Shown here piece by piece: positions 49,941-61,016 of a DNA stretch of 64,000 nucleotides. Position numbers and translations under genes: made by a program. The notes under the pieces are model-generated. The model did not search any database and was not told the DNA's origin. It saw nothing but the letters and a program-made list of their open reading frames with translations. Location: the NCBI GenBank assembly GCA_902764285.1, contig CACWVN010000015.1, positions 1 to 64,000 of the forward strand, read 5' to 3'. Source of the stretch: an uncultured Eubacteriales bacterium. Lineage in GTDB: Bacteria; Bacillota; Clostridia; Christensenellales; Aristaeellaceae. How positions within the stretch are numbered: the first letter of the stretch is position 1; every line of letters begins with the position of its first letter.

Positions 49941-50968
49941 ATGGCGTATCGGATCACAAAAGAAGAATATGAGCAAATCCAGGCGGCGGAAAAGGGGACG
50001 AAGGACAAGCGATTGTCGAGACAGTTGAAGGCGCTGATGCTGAGATATGAAGGGAAAAAGAATCCAGAGATAGCGGAGAAGCTGGACATATCGACAGATC
50101 GAATTAGTCATATTGTCAGCCAGTACAAGCGAGAGGGACTGGAAGAGTTTATGCGCGTGAAGTACACGGGGCATAACTGGAACATGAGCTATGAAGAGGA
50201 GCAGGCAATACTGGATACCTTTGCCGAACGGGCGGAGGCAGGGCAGATCATCACGGTAAAAGAGATCAAGGCAGTCTTCGACGAGAAGTTGGGAAGAGAC
50301 ACAGGGCGGGGGTATATTTATATGCTGTTGGCCAGACACAAGTGGCGGAAGATCAAGCCGCGACCGAAGCATCCAGAGCGGGCAAGTGATGAAGAAATCG
50401 CTGCCTCAAAAAAATTAAAACCCGGCTGGAAGGAATCGAGTTAGTCAGTGAGAACAAACCGGTGCGCATCATGTTTCAGGACGAAGCAGGCTTTGGACGA
50501 ATCAATACGCCTAAGTATTGCTGGACGGGAGGCGGCAGGCCCACTGTACCGTGCCATCATATCAGAGAGTACCGCTATGCGTATGGCGCGGTCGACCCGT
50601 GCTCCGGAGACAGTTTCTTTCTGGTTTTGCCATGGAGCGATACCGTTTGTATGAACATATTTCTGGAGCAGCTGTCCAAACATTACGACAAGGAAGAAAT
50701 ACTCCTGGTTTGTGACGGCGCAGGTTGGCATAAGTCGAAAGACCTTGTTGTCCCGGAAAACATCCATATCCACCACATCCCGCCATACACGCCTGAGATG
50801 AATCCTATTGAGCAAATATGGCGGGAAATCCGTACCAGAGGTTTCAAAAACGAGGTATTCAACACACTCGATGATGTTATCGACCGCTTATGCCAGACTA
50901 TCGCTTCTATCTCTGTTGAAACGGTCAAAAGTATCACCGGCCGTGATTGGATATTATCGCTGCTCTAA
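49941..50968 (+). CDS. IS630-family transposase made by -1 frameshift
   Basis: Two overlapping frames. The first (49941-50444) encodes an N-terminal helix-turn-helix part with KKNPEIAEKLDISTDRISHI and ends SDEEIAASKKLK. The second (to 50968) carries the catalytic DDE residues: Asp in IMFQDEAGFGRI, Asp in LLVCDGAGWHKS, and Glu in YTPEMNPIEQIWREI. The frames join at A_AAA_AAA (50408-50414), where a -1 slip continues into IKTRLEGIELVSENKPVRI without a stop. The fused protein is about 342 residues, the normal size for the family. The ATG at 49941 follows AGAGGTGTTGGAT. Confidence 0.9.
50408..50414 (+). promoter_or_regulatory. Slippery heptamer A_AAA_AAA in the transposase gene
   Basis: Seven A residues in the phase A AAA AAA relative to the first frame. 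The second frame is in -1 phase and open from before this site, so a -1 slip gives the full transposase. Confidence 0.75.
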
Positions 50969-50981
50969 GTTGAGATTAGTA

Positions 50982-51684
50982 TGAGCAGTTTGCCCTGGTT
51001 GTACAGCAGCGCGCGGCGCTTGACTTCGGGATACAGGTCCACGCCGTCCTTCGTCAGCTCCAGCAGCCACGCCTGGTGGTTGATACCGGCGATCTTCCAC
51101 TGGACGGAGTCGTCATAGGCCATGCCCAGTTCCTTCAGCAGCGTGGACGCGCATACCTGCACGCTGTGGCACAGGCCCACGGTCTTCACGCCCGTCAATC
51201 GCAGCATCGCGCCGGTCAGCATCGCCATGGGGTTGGTGTAGTTCAGCAGCCAGGCGTCCGGGCAGACGGCTTCGATATCGCGGGCGAAATCCAGCATCAC
51301 GGGGATAGTGCGCAGCGCGCGGAACACGCCGCCCACGCCCAGCGTATCGGCGATGGTCTGCTTCAGGCCGTACTTCTTCGGAATCTCAAAATCGGTGATG
51401 GTGCAGGGATCGTAACCGCCCACCTGGATGGCGTTGACCACGTAGTTCGCGCCGCGCAGCGCGTCCCTGCGGTTCTCCACGCCCAGATATTTTTCGATGC
51501 GGGCCCTGGAGCCGTTGTTGCGGTTGATGGCCTCCAGCATCGCGGCGGATTCGTCCAAGCGGACCGCATCCACATCGTACAGCGCGATGGTGCTCTCCGC
51601 CAGCGCGGGCGTCATCATGCTGTCGCCCAGCACGTTCTTGGCAAATACCGTAGAGCCGGCGCCCATAAAGGTGATCTTCGGCAT
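50982..51684 (-). pseudogene. melA: 5' part of GH4 alpha-galactosidase gene (melA), cut by IS630 element
   Basis: The first 234 codons of a MelA-type GH4 alpha-galactosidase, an NAD+- and Mn2+-dependent enzyme that hydrolyses alpha-galactosides by an oxidation-elimination route. The dinucleotide site is ITFMGAGSTVFAKNVLGD. Mn2+ ligands are the Cys in GLCHSVQ and the His in GINHQAW. The frame runs RRALLYNQGKLL and then enters the IS. The ATG at 51684 follows CAGGAGGAAACCAA. A strong promoter lies 47 bp upstream. Gene order melA-binding protein-permease-permease fits an alpha-galactoside utilisation operon. Confidence 0.93.
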
Positions 51685-51730
51685 TTGGTTTCCTCCTGTC
51701 GAACGTTTGGAAAGCGCATACTTCGTTTAC

Positions 51731-51759
51731 ATTATAGTGCAAAATCTTCTAAAATGCAA
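51731..51759 (-). promoter_or_regulatory. melA operon promoter
   Basis: On the minus strand TTGCAT (51759-51754), a 17-bp spacer and consensus TATAAT (51736-51731). A small palindrome TCTTCGGAAGA at 51777-51787 lies about 20 bp upstream of the -35. Confidence 0.78.
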
Positions 51760-51827
51760 CGGTAGATTTTCATTTTTCTTCGGAAGATCGTATTTTGTGT
51801 TATTCCGTTTGTCGCCGACGTGGGAAA

Positions 51828-52832
51828 TCAGCAGTCGGTGCAGGCGACGATGGTGCCGTCCTCGTCCCACAGGTCGTGCCAGTCGTTCGCGCCCGGCCAC
51901 AGGAACACCTGTCCCTTCACCAGGCGGTTGTTCCGCTCCAGCGTGGCGATGGTCGCCATCTCTTCGTCCGTCAGCTTTTCGGTGATTGCCGCGGCCAGGT
52001 TCGCCTCGTAGTTGTGCACCGAGAATGGGATCGGCAGCTGGCCCCGCTGCAGCGCCCACTTCAGGCAGATGATGGCCGGATGGCAGTTGTGCGCCTTCGC
52101 GATGGCCACCAGCTCCGGCATCTGCATGTCGGCCAGGTCCTCCGGCAGGATGTCCCGTTCGGGCCGCCGCGGGGAGCCCAGCGGCATGTAGCCGATGGGC
52201 AGGATGTCCCGATCCACCAGGTAGTCGAACAGCTCCTGCTGCTGGAAGCACGGGTGCAGTTCCGATTCGCACGCCGCCGGCTTGATCCGCAGCTTGTCCA
52301 GCACCGCGTCCAGCTTCGGGATCGTCATGTTGCTGATGCCGATGTGTTTCACCAGGCCCTCGTCCACCAGCGCCTCGATCTGCCGGTAGGTGTCCACAAA
52401 TTCCGCCACCGAGAACGGCTTGGAATCCGGGTTGCGCGAATCCACGTCGCAGAACGGCGCGTGGTAGTTCGGGAACGGCCAGTGGATGAACAGCATGTCC
52501 AGATACCCGCACTGCAGGTCCGCGATGCTCTTCCGGCACGATTCCGCCACCCGCCGGTGCATGTCGTTCCACACCTTCGACATGATGAACAGCTCTTCCC
52601 GCTTCACCACGCCCTCGTCCATCGCCCCGCGGATCACCTCGCCGATCTGCGCCTCGTTCCCGTAGCACGCCGCGCAGTCGAACAGCCGGTATCCCGTGCG
52701 GATCCCTCCAGCCACGGCGCCCGCCACTTCATCCGGCGTCACCCGGTCCGAACCGAACGTGCCCATGCCGATGCAGGGGATCGTGCTGCCGTCGTTCAGC
52801 ATAAAGGATGGAATGCTCTTCGGATCGATCAT
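51828..52832 (-). CDS. Aldo/keto reductase
   Basis: A 334-residue NADPH-dependent (beta/alpha)8 oxidoreductase. IPCIGMGTFGSD is the N-terminal signature and GYRLFDCAACYGNEAQIGEV carries the catalytic Asp and Tyr. IMSKVWNDMHRR supplies the catalytic Lys; IHWPFPNYHAPF the catalytic His. ISNMTIPKLDAVL and PIPFSVHNYEANL are also in family position. It reduces or oxidises sugar aldehydes or related compounds. The ATG follows GAGGGTACGACG. It lies 60 bp after the zinc dehydrogenase on the same strand, before the melA promoter. Confidence 0.93.
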   Translation of the reverse strand: MIDPKSIPSFMLNDGSTIPCIGMGTFGSDRVTPDEVAGAVAGGIRTGYRLFDCAACYGNEAQIGEVIRGAMDEGVVKREELFIMSKVWNDMHRRVAESCRKSIADLQCGYLDMLFIHWPFPNYHAPFCDVDSRNPDSKPFSVAEFVDTYRQIEALVDEGLVKHIGISNMTIPKLDAVLDKLRIKPAACESELHPCFQQQELFDYLVDRDILPIGYMPLGSPRRPERDILPEDLADMQMPELVAIAKAHNCHPAIICLKWALQRGQLPIPFSVHNYEANLAAAITEKLTDEEMATIATLERNNRLVKGQVFLWPGANDWHDLWDEDGTIVACTDC

Positions 52833-52892
52833 CGTCGTACCCTCCTGGCCGCATTGTTTGTTATTTCAGGTTCCCGGCGGTCTGCGTTCCCG

Positions 52893-53954
52893 TCAGTCGG
52901 GATAGACGATGGCCACCTTGCCGCACTTGCCCGACGCCATCAGGCGATAGGCCTCGGCCACGTCCTTCAGCTCGAACCGGTGCGTGATCAGCTTGTCCGG
53001 GTGGATGCCCCAGCGCACCAGGTGCTCCACCAGCTCCTCCATGCGCCACAGCGACGTCACCCAGCTGCCGTAGATGCTCTTCTGGCCGTGCATGATGTCC
53101 GGCGACGGGTTGAACGTCACGTCGTTCCCCTCGCCCACCATCGCCATCTTGCCCCATTCGCGGGTGCAGCGGATCGCCATCGCGCGGGCGGAATTGTTGG
53201 CGGAGCAGTCGATCGCGCGCTCGCAGCCGTAGCCCTCGGTCACGTCCATGATCGCCTTCTCGCAGGCTGCCACGTCGCCGCTGTTGAACACGTAATCCGC
53301 CAGCCCAAGGTCCTTCGCCAGCTGCATGCGCTCTTCGTTGATGTCGCAGCCGATCGTCTTGTCGCAGCCCATGGCCTTCGCCAGCATCAGCGTCGCCAGG
53401 CCCACCGGGCCCAGGCCCGTGACCAGCACGCGGTCGTTGCCGGACACACCGATCTTCATCAGCGCCTCATAGCACGTGCCGAACCCGCAGGCCACCTGCG
53501 CGCCGTCCTCGTAGGAAAGCTCGTCCGGCAGCGCGATCAGGTCCTTCTCGTCACACAGCATGTAGGGCGCCATGCCGCCGTTGCGCTGCCAGCCGTAGGC
53601 CGCGCGGAACGGGCTCTTGCAGGAGATGTAATAGCCGCGCCGGCAGTCGTAGCAGACGCCGCAGCCCGAGATATGATACACGATGACCCGGTCGCCCTTC
53701 TTGAAGCGCTTCAGGCCCTCGCCCTCTTCCACGATGATGCCGCAGGGCTCATGGCCGGCGATCATGCCCGGCTGGTAGCCCTCGGGCCCCTTGCCCACGT
53801 GCGCGCGGTAGATGCACCGGATGTCCGATCCGCAGATCGTCGACGCCTTCGTCTTCACCACGACCTGCCCGTGTCCCGGCTTCGGCATGTCAAATTCCTT
53901 CAGCTCCACCGTGCTGTTCCCCGGCAGTATCGCTCCCAATATCTTCTGGTTCAT
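52893..53954 (-). CDS. Zinc-dependent alcohol dehydrogenase family protein
   Basis: A 353-residue medium-chain dehydrogenase. Catalytic zinc ligands are in TICGSDIR (Cys) and IAGHEPCG (His-Glu). A structural zinc set is partly visible in SGCGVCYDCRRGYYISC. The Rossmann motif is VLVTGLGPVGLATLMLAKA. The family oxidises polyols and sugar alcohols such as sorbitol, threonine or inosose; the exact substrate cannot be read. The ATG follows GGAGGAGGCACTGGGA. With the aldo/keto reductase it forms a two-gene unit adjacent to the alpha-galactoside genes, consistent with galactose- or polyol-linked redox steps. Confidence 0.93.
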   Translation of the reverse strand: MNQKILGAILPGNSTVELKEFDMPKPGHGQVVVKTKASTICGSDIRCIYRAHVGKGPEGYQPGMIAGHEPCGIIVEEGEGLKRFKKGDRVIVYHISGCGVCYDCRRGYYISCKSPFRAAYGWQRNGGMAPYMLCDEKDLIALPDELSYEDGAQVACGFGTCYEALMKIGVSGNDRVLVTGLGPVGLATLMLAKAMGCDKTIGCDINEERMQLAKDLGLADYVFNSGDVAACEKAIMDVTEGYGCERAIDCSANNSARAMAIRCTREWGKMAMVGEGNDVTFNPSPDIMHGQKSIYGSWVTSLWRMEELVEHLVRWGIHPDKLITHRFELKDVAEAYRLMASGKCGKVAIVYPD

Positions 53955-54148
53955 TCCCAGTGCCTCCTCCGCTGTTTTTCAAGTGACCTTTGTAAAAAGT
54001 ATAACACCTCCCTTACCACTTTTTTAGAGATAATCCCGACGTCTTTTTGTTAATTCCGTCGCTCTCGCGCAGGTTTTTGTCCGGCAGACACAAAACGCGC
54101 CGCTTTTTCCGGGGCTTTGCCCCGCGGGTCCGGCAAACGCCAAATCCC

Positions 54149-54177
54149 TTGCCTTGCGCGGAAATAAATGATATAAT
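54149..54177 (+). promoter_or_regulatory. Promoter of the E2-like/PaaI unit
   Basis: TTGCCT (54149-54154), a 17-bp spacer and consensus TATAAT (54172-54177). The 53955-54250 gap also holds a minus-strand TATACT at about 54003-54008 for the dehydrogenase, and a GGGGC-TTT-GCCCC hairpin near 54112. Confidence 0.75.
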
Positions 54178-54250
54178 AATCGGGAAAATTGTAGTTTTAC
54201 GGATCAGAACACGACGCGACGGGCCGGACCGCCCGCGGAGGAGAGCAGCC

Positions 54251-55147
54251 ATGTTTGGAAGAAGACCGGATGGAAGAAGGGTCAAGGGCGTCGACCCGGT
54301 GATAAGGATAACCCCGTACATCATGCCGATGCGCTGCGACGCGCAGGTGTTCTTGAAGCACCGGGTGGATCTGGACGTCCTGTTCGATTACGTGCGGCGC
54401 CAGAAACTGGAAAAGGGCGAGCAGATCTCCTACATGCAGATCATCATCGCCGCCTACGTGCGCGCCATCAGCCGCAACCCCTTCGTCAACCGGTTCATCA
54501 TGAACAAGCAGCTGTTCGCGCGCAACAACTGCTCCGCCGCGTTCACGATCCTGAAGAATCCCCGCAACATCGACCGGGGCGAAGCGGTGGTGAAGATCAA
54601 GTTTGACCTGACGGACACGATCTACGACGTGCGCGACCGCATAAACGCCGCGGTGGCCGCGAACCGCGGCGACCAGCCGCCCGGATTCGTCGACAAGCTG
54701 CTGGCGCTCGCGTTCTCCGTTCCCGGGCTCGCCACGGCGATCGTATCCAGCGTGCGCTTCCTGGACCGCTACGGCCTCGCGCCCTCGGTTTTGATGGACG
54801 AGCTGCCCTTCTACGTGGGCATGTATATCACGAATACGGCCTCCATCCGGCTGCACGACGTCAACCACCATCTCTACAACTGGGGCAACGTGGGCCTGTT
54901 CTTCGGCATGGGGCTTGAAGAAAAGGTCGCCGTCGTGGAAAACGGCGAAGCGCGCACGAAGCGCTATCTGCCCGTGGGCATCACGGCCGACGAGCGCGTC
55001 TGCTCCGGCGCGCACTACGGGCGCTTCTTCACGGATATCCGGCGCTATCTGGAGCACCCCGAGCTGCTGGAGCTGCCCCCGGACGAGGTGCGCTTCGACG
55101 AGGGCAACGAATACCACGTGCCCAAGCCCGAGACCGCGCGGGCATGA
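54251..55147 (+). CDS. E2/CAT-fold acyltransferase-like protein without catalytic residues
   Basis: A 298-residue protein related to the catalytic domain of 2-oxo acid dehydrogenase E2 acyltransferases, but with no lipoyl or subunit-binding domain. YMQIIIAAYVRAISRNPFVN and the C-terminal GRFFTDIRRYLEHPELLELP align with that fold. The E2 active-site motif (DHRVxDGA type) is replaced here by DERVCSGA: catalytic His becomes Glu and the Asp becomes Ser. It therefore probably lacks acyltransfer by the known mechanism. ATG 54251 follows GGAGGAGAGCAGCC. It is 39 bp upstream of a PaaI thioesterase gene, so a role in acyl-CoA binding or thioester metabolism is possible. Function unknown. Confidence 0.8.
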   Translation: MFGRRPDGRRVKGVDPVIRITPYIMPMRCDAQVFLKHRVDLDVLFDYVRRQKLEKGEQISYMQIIIAAYVRAISRNPFVNRFIMNKQLFARNNCSAAFTILKNPRNIDRGEAVVKIKFDLTDTIYDVRDRINAAVAANRGDQPPGFVDKLLALAFSVPGLATAIVSSVRFLDRYGLAPSVLMDELPFYVGMYITNTASIRLHDVNHHLYNWGNVGLFFGMGLEEKVAVVENGEARTKRYLPVGITADERVCSGAHYGRFFTDIRRYLEHPELLELPPDEVRFDEGNEYHVPKPETARA

Positions 55148-55186
55148 TCCCGGCGGGACACCTGAACGCATTTCGGAGAGAACCGC

Positions 55187-55597
55187 ATGGCTGTATTCCA
55201 ATCCCTTGAAGACGCGCGCGCCTACTTTGAAGGCGACCGGTTCGCCCTTGAAAACGGCGTCGTCATCGAGAGCCTGAGCGAGGACCGCTGCGTCTGTTCG
55301 CTGGCGCTGACGGACCGCCACAGCAACGCCGAGGGCGGCGTCATGGGCGGCGCGATCTTTACGCTGATCGACCTGGCCTTCGCCGCCGCGGCCAACAACG
55401 TGCACCGGCCGACGGTGGCCCAGCAGGTCAGCATGAATTTCCTGAGCGGAACCAGGGGCGCGCGCCTGACCGCGACGGCTTCGTGCCGGAAGGACGGCAG
55501 GACCAGCTGCGTCTACAACGTCGACGTGACGGACGATCTGGGCCGGGACATCGCCCAGGCGGTGATCACGGGGTTCAAAATACCGCCGAAGGGCTGA
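55187..55597 (+). CDS. PaaI family hotdog thioesterase
   Basis: A 136-residue single hotdog-fold protein. HSNAEGGVMGGAIFTLIDLA is the PaaI signature, with the conserved Asn/Gly and catalytic Asp region, followed by TVAQQVSMNFLSG. Such tetrameric enzymes hydrolyse aryl- or acyl-CoA thioesters. The ATG follows TTTCGGAGAGAACCGC, 39 bp after the E2-like gene, and a terminator follows 12 bp after the stop, so the pair form a unit. The acyl group cannot be assigned. Confidence 0.92.
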   Translation: MAVFQSLEDARAYFEGDRFALENGVVIESLSEDRCVCSLALTDRHSNAEGGVMGGAIFTLIDLAFAAAANNVHRPTVAQQVSMNFLSGTRGARLTATASCRKDGRTSCVYNVDVTDDLGRDIAQAVITGFKIPPKG

Positions 55598-55606
55598 GAA
55601 GAAAAC

Positions 55607-55648
55607 AAAACCCGACGGGCATCATCGGATGCGCGTCGGGTCTTTTTT
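55607..55648. terminator. Bidirectional terminator
   Basis: A long stem ACCCGACG / CGTCGGGT with an inner GCATC-ATCG-GATGC helix and CTTTTTT, between convergent PaaI (+) and ppdK (-) genes. Confidence 0.9.
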
Positions 55649-55684
55649 GGTTCCGGGCCGCGGGTGCGGCCCGGTCAAGGATGA

Positions 55685-58312
<2,628 letters not shown>

Positions 58313-58376
58313 GTTCAGTCATCCTCCTGCTTCTTGTTTTCACGTCTGTTGAACATTGATTACCTGATAGCGCTTT

Positions 58377-58405
58377 ATTATACACCATTCTGCACTGTTT
58401 CACAA
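58377..58405 (-). promoter_or_regulatory. ppdK promoter
   Basis: On the minus strand TTGTGA (58405-58400), a 17-bp spacer and consensus TATAAT (58382-58377). Confidence 0.75.
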
Positions 58406-58507
58406 GCATTTTTCAGTTAATAATTGTCAATTTATGCGGCCCGGGTCTCATTTCTGGCAAAGGGCCGGGCGATTTCCCGCCGTGCCCCGCTCCGCGCGGT
58501 TTCCCTG

Positions 58508-58536
58508 TTGACGGAACGGGCAAAATGGGGCATAAT
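58508..58536 (+). promoter_or_regulatory. Promoter of the DUF512-asparaginase-der unit
   Basis: TTGACG (58508-58513), a 17-bp spacer and CATAAT (58531-58536), 89 bp before the DUF512 start codon. Confidence 0.65.
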
Positions 58537-58624
58537 ATTATTGGATAATTGTGAATATGGAATCGGGAATCGAGGGACGGCGGCGATACGCGCGTTATTC
58601 ATCATTCCCCGTTCAGGAGCGAAT

Positions 58625-59959
58625 ATGTCCCATCTCATCGTTTCCGTCGATCCCGGCAGCCCCGCGGCCCGGGCGGGCATCCGGGCGGGCGACCGCCTGG
58701 CGCGCATCGGCGGCCAGGTCGTCATCGATTTCATCGACTACCAGGCGCTCACCGCCGAGCGGCGGCTGTCGGTGCGGGTGCTGCGCAGCGGCGAGGCTCT
58801 GGATTTTTCCGTCCGCAAGGCGGAATACGCGCCGCTGGGGCTGAACTTCGAAACGCCGATGATGTCCGGCACGCGGCTGTGCTGCAACAAGTGCCTGTTC
58901 TGCTTCGTGGACCAGCTGCCGGGCGGCGCGCGGGACAGCATGCGCGTGAAGGACGACGACTGGCGCATGAGCCTGATGATGGGCAATTACGTGACGCTGA
59001 CCAACATCTCCGACCGGGAACTGCGGCGCATCGTCGAACGGCACTGCTCGCCGCTGTACGTATCGGTGCACTGCACCGATCCCGACCTGCGCGAAACCGT
59101 GCTGGGCACGCCCCGGGCGCGGCGGCTGATGGACCAGCTGCGGATGCTGTCCGACGGCGGCGTGGAATTCCACTGCCAGTGCGTGCTGTGCCCCGGCATC
59201 AACGATGGCGCGGCGCTGGAGCGCACGATCCGCGATCTGTCCGTCCTCCCCGGCGCGCGCTCGCTGGCGCTGGTGCCCGTGGGGCTGACCGGCCACCGGG
59301 AGGGGCTGTTCGACCTGCGGCCCTATACCCGCGGGGAGGCCCGCGCGGTGATGGCGATCGCCGACGGCTGGCGGGACAGGCTGCTGGCGGAGAAGGGCAC
59401 GCGGTTCGTGTTCCCCTCGGACGAATTCTACCTGAAGGCAGAATGGCCCATCCCCCCGGACGAGGCCTACGAGGGCTACGACCAGATCGACGACGGCGTG
59501 GGCCTGCTGCGGCTGCTGGATACGGAGTACCGCGAGGCCTGGAGCGAGCTGCCGCCGGAGCGGCGCCGCGCGACGCCGGGCGGGACCAGGGTGGCCATCG
59601 CCTGCGGCAAATCCGCCGCGGATTTCATCCGCCGCCTGCTGCGGGACTGCCCCGTCGCCGGGACGGAGATCGCCGTGCACGCGCTGGAGAACACCTACTT
59701 CGGCCCCACCGTGACGGTCTCGGGGCTGATCACCGGCGGCGACCTGGCGCGGCAAATGGCCGGCGTCGACTGCAACGCCATACTGATCACCGAGGTCATG
59801 CTGCGGGACGGCGCGCTGTTCCTGGACGACATGACGCTGGACGAGGTGCGCGCATCCCTGGGCGTGCCCGTCGTGCCCGTGGGCCGGCGCGGCGAAGATC
59901 TGCTGGACGCGCTGCTGGCGCTGGCGGCGAAGCCGGAGGACGGAGGCCAAAACCCGTGA
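58625..59959 (+). CDS. DUF512 protein (PDZ plus radical-SAM-like Fe-S protein)
   Basis: A 444-residue protein. An N-terminal PDZ-like region (about 5-65; VDPGSPAARAGIRAGDRLAR) precedes a radical-SAM-like domain with the cysteine cluster LCCNKCLFCFVDQLPGG, and a C-terminal DUF512 domain (ALENTYFGPTVTVSGLITGG). The cluster matches that of the family, but the reaction is unknown. ATG 58625 is chosen for the AGGAGCGAAT ribosome site; a longer open frame upstream begins in the leader. The stop overlaps the asparaginase start (GTGA). DUF512 genes next to der are common in Clostridia, suggesting a role linked to ribosomes or translation. Confidence 0.9.
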   Translation: MSHLIVSVDPGSPAARAGIRAGDRLARIGGQVVIDFIDYQALTAERRLSVRVLRSGEALDFSVRKAEYAPLGLNFETPMMSGTRLCCNKCLFCFVDQLPGGARDSMRVKDDDWRMSLMMGNYVTLTNISDRELRRIVERHCSPLYVSVHCTDPDLRETVLGTPRARRLMDQLRMLSDGGVEFHCQCVLCPGINDGAALERTIRDLSVLPGARSLALVPVGLTGHREGLFDLRPYTRGEARAVMAIADGWRDRLLAEKGTRFVFPSDEFYLKAEWPIPPDEAYEGYDQIDDGVGLLRLLDTEYREAWSELPPERRRATPGGTRVAIACGKSAADFIRRLLRDCPVAGTEIAVHALENTYFGPTVTVSGLITGGDLARQMAGVDCNAILITEVMLRDGALFLDDMTLDEVRASLGVPVVPVGRRGEDLLDALLALAAKPEDGGQNP

Positions 59960-60963
59960 AATCGATACTGCTGATCACCACCGGGGGCACCATCGCCTCC
60001 GCCGCCGGGAAGGACGGCCTCGCCCCGCGGTTTTCCGCCGCGGAGCTGATGCGCCACGTGGCCGGGCTGCGCCGGTATTACCGCATCGAGACGCTGGAGC
60101 TTCTGAACCTGGACAGCTCCAACATCCAGGCCGACGAATGGATCGAGATCGCCCGGGCGATCCACCGGGCGCTGCCGGATTACGACGGCATCGTGGTCAC
60201 CCACGGCACCGACACCATGGCCTATACGGCCTCCATGGTCTCGTTCATGCTGCAGGGGCTGAAGAAGCCGGTGGTATTCACCGGGTCGCAGATGCCCATC
60301 GACGACCTGCTGACGGACGCGCGCAACAACATGTACACCGCCTTCGCCGCGGTGGGCGCCGGCATCCCCGGCGTCAGCATCGCGTTCAGCCGGAAGATCA
60401 TCGCCGGCTGCCGCGCGGTGAAGGTGCGCACCATGGGCTTCGACGCGTTCGAGAGCGTGAACGCCGGCTGCCTGGGCGAGGTGTTCGCCGACGGGCTGCG
60501 GGCCTACGTGTCCGCCCCGGAGGACCCGGACGCGCCGGTAAAGCTGCGGGACGAGATCTGCCGGGACGTGTTCCTGCTGAAGCTGGTGCCGGGCCTCCGG
60601 CCGGACATCCTGTCCGCGCTGCGGAAGATGAACTACCGCGGCATCGTGATCGAGGCCTTCGGCGCGGGCGGCATGCAGTTCGTGGGCGCCAGCATGCTGG
60701 ATCAATTAAAGGAACTGACCGCCGAGGGCGTCAGCGCGGTGGTGTGCAGCCAGTGCCTGTACGAAGCCAGCAACCTGGGCCTTTACGAGGTGGGCACGCG
60801 GCTTCTGTCCTGCGGCGTCATTTCCGCGCTGGACATGACCACCGAGGCCGCCGTCACCAAGCTGATGTGGGCCCTGGGGCAGACCCGCGTCCCGGACGAA
60901 GTGCGCCGGATCTTCGCCACCAGCTACTGCGGCGAGATCTCGCTGGACGCGGCGCGCCGCTGA
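59956..60963 (+). CDS. Asparaginase (type I-like)
   Basis: A 335-residue amidohydrolase that converts asparagine to aspartate and ammonia. The first catalytic Thr is in LITTGGTIASAAG, the second in VVTHGTDTMAYTAS with its Asp partner, and KKPVVFTGSQMP is conserved. LNAG-like sequence (ESVNAGCLGEVF) and IVIEAFGAGGMQF are also family segments. No signal peptide is present, so it is cytoplasmic, as for type I enzymes. GTG 59956 overlaps the DUF512 stop, so translation is coupled. It lies between DUF512 and der, an arrangement that places nitrogen metabolism within an otherwise translation-linked unit. Confidence 0.93.
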   Translation: MKSILLITTGGTIASAAGKDGLAPRFSAAELMRHVAGLRRYYRIETLELLNLDSSNIQADEWIEIARAIHRALPDYDGIVVTHGTDTMAYTASMVSFMLQGLKKPVVFTGSQMPIDDLLTDARNNMYTAFAAVGAGIPGVSIAFSRKIIAGCRAVKVRTMGFDAFESVNAGCLGEVFADGLRAYVSAPEDPDAPVKLRDEICRDVFLLKLVPGLRPDILSALRKMNYRGIVIEAFGAGGMQFVGASMLDQLKELTAEGVSAVVCSQCLYEASNLGLYEVGTRLLSCGVISALDMTTEAAVTKLMWALGQTRVPDEVRRIFATSYCGEISLDAARR

Positions 60964-61016
60964 ATACGGAATATCTCTCCCCCGCGCGCGCGGAGGAATA
61001 CGGAGGGCAAACCATT

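Larger units (their letters stand above)
49875..50979 (+). mobile_element. IS630-family insertion sequence inside melA
   Basis: A 1105-bp element bounded by TA at both ends (49873-49874 and 50980-50981). The left end begins CTAATCTCAGCTTAG and the right end, read inward, CTAATCTCAACTTAG, an inverted repeat matching at 14 of 15. It carries one two-frame transposase gene in the opposite direction to melA. It is visibly poorer in GC than its surroundings. Only one copy is in the window. Confidence 0.93.
58313..58624. other. Divergent promoter region between ppdK and the DUF512 gene
   Basis: This 312-bp gap holds the ppdK promoter (58377-58405), the DUF512 promoter (58508-58536) and untranslated leaders. 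No further ORF with a ribosome site was recognised. Confidence 0.7.
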
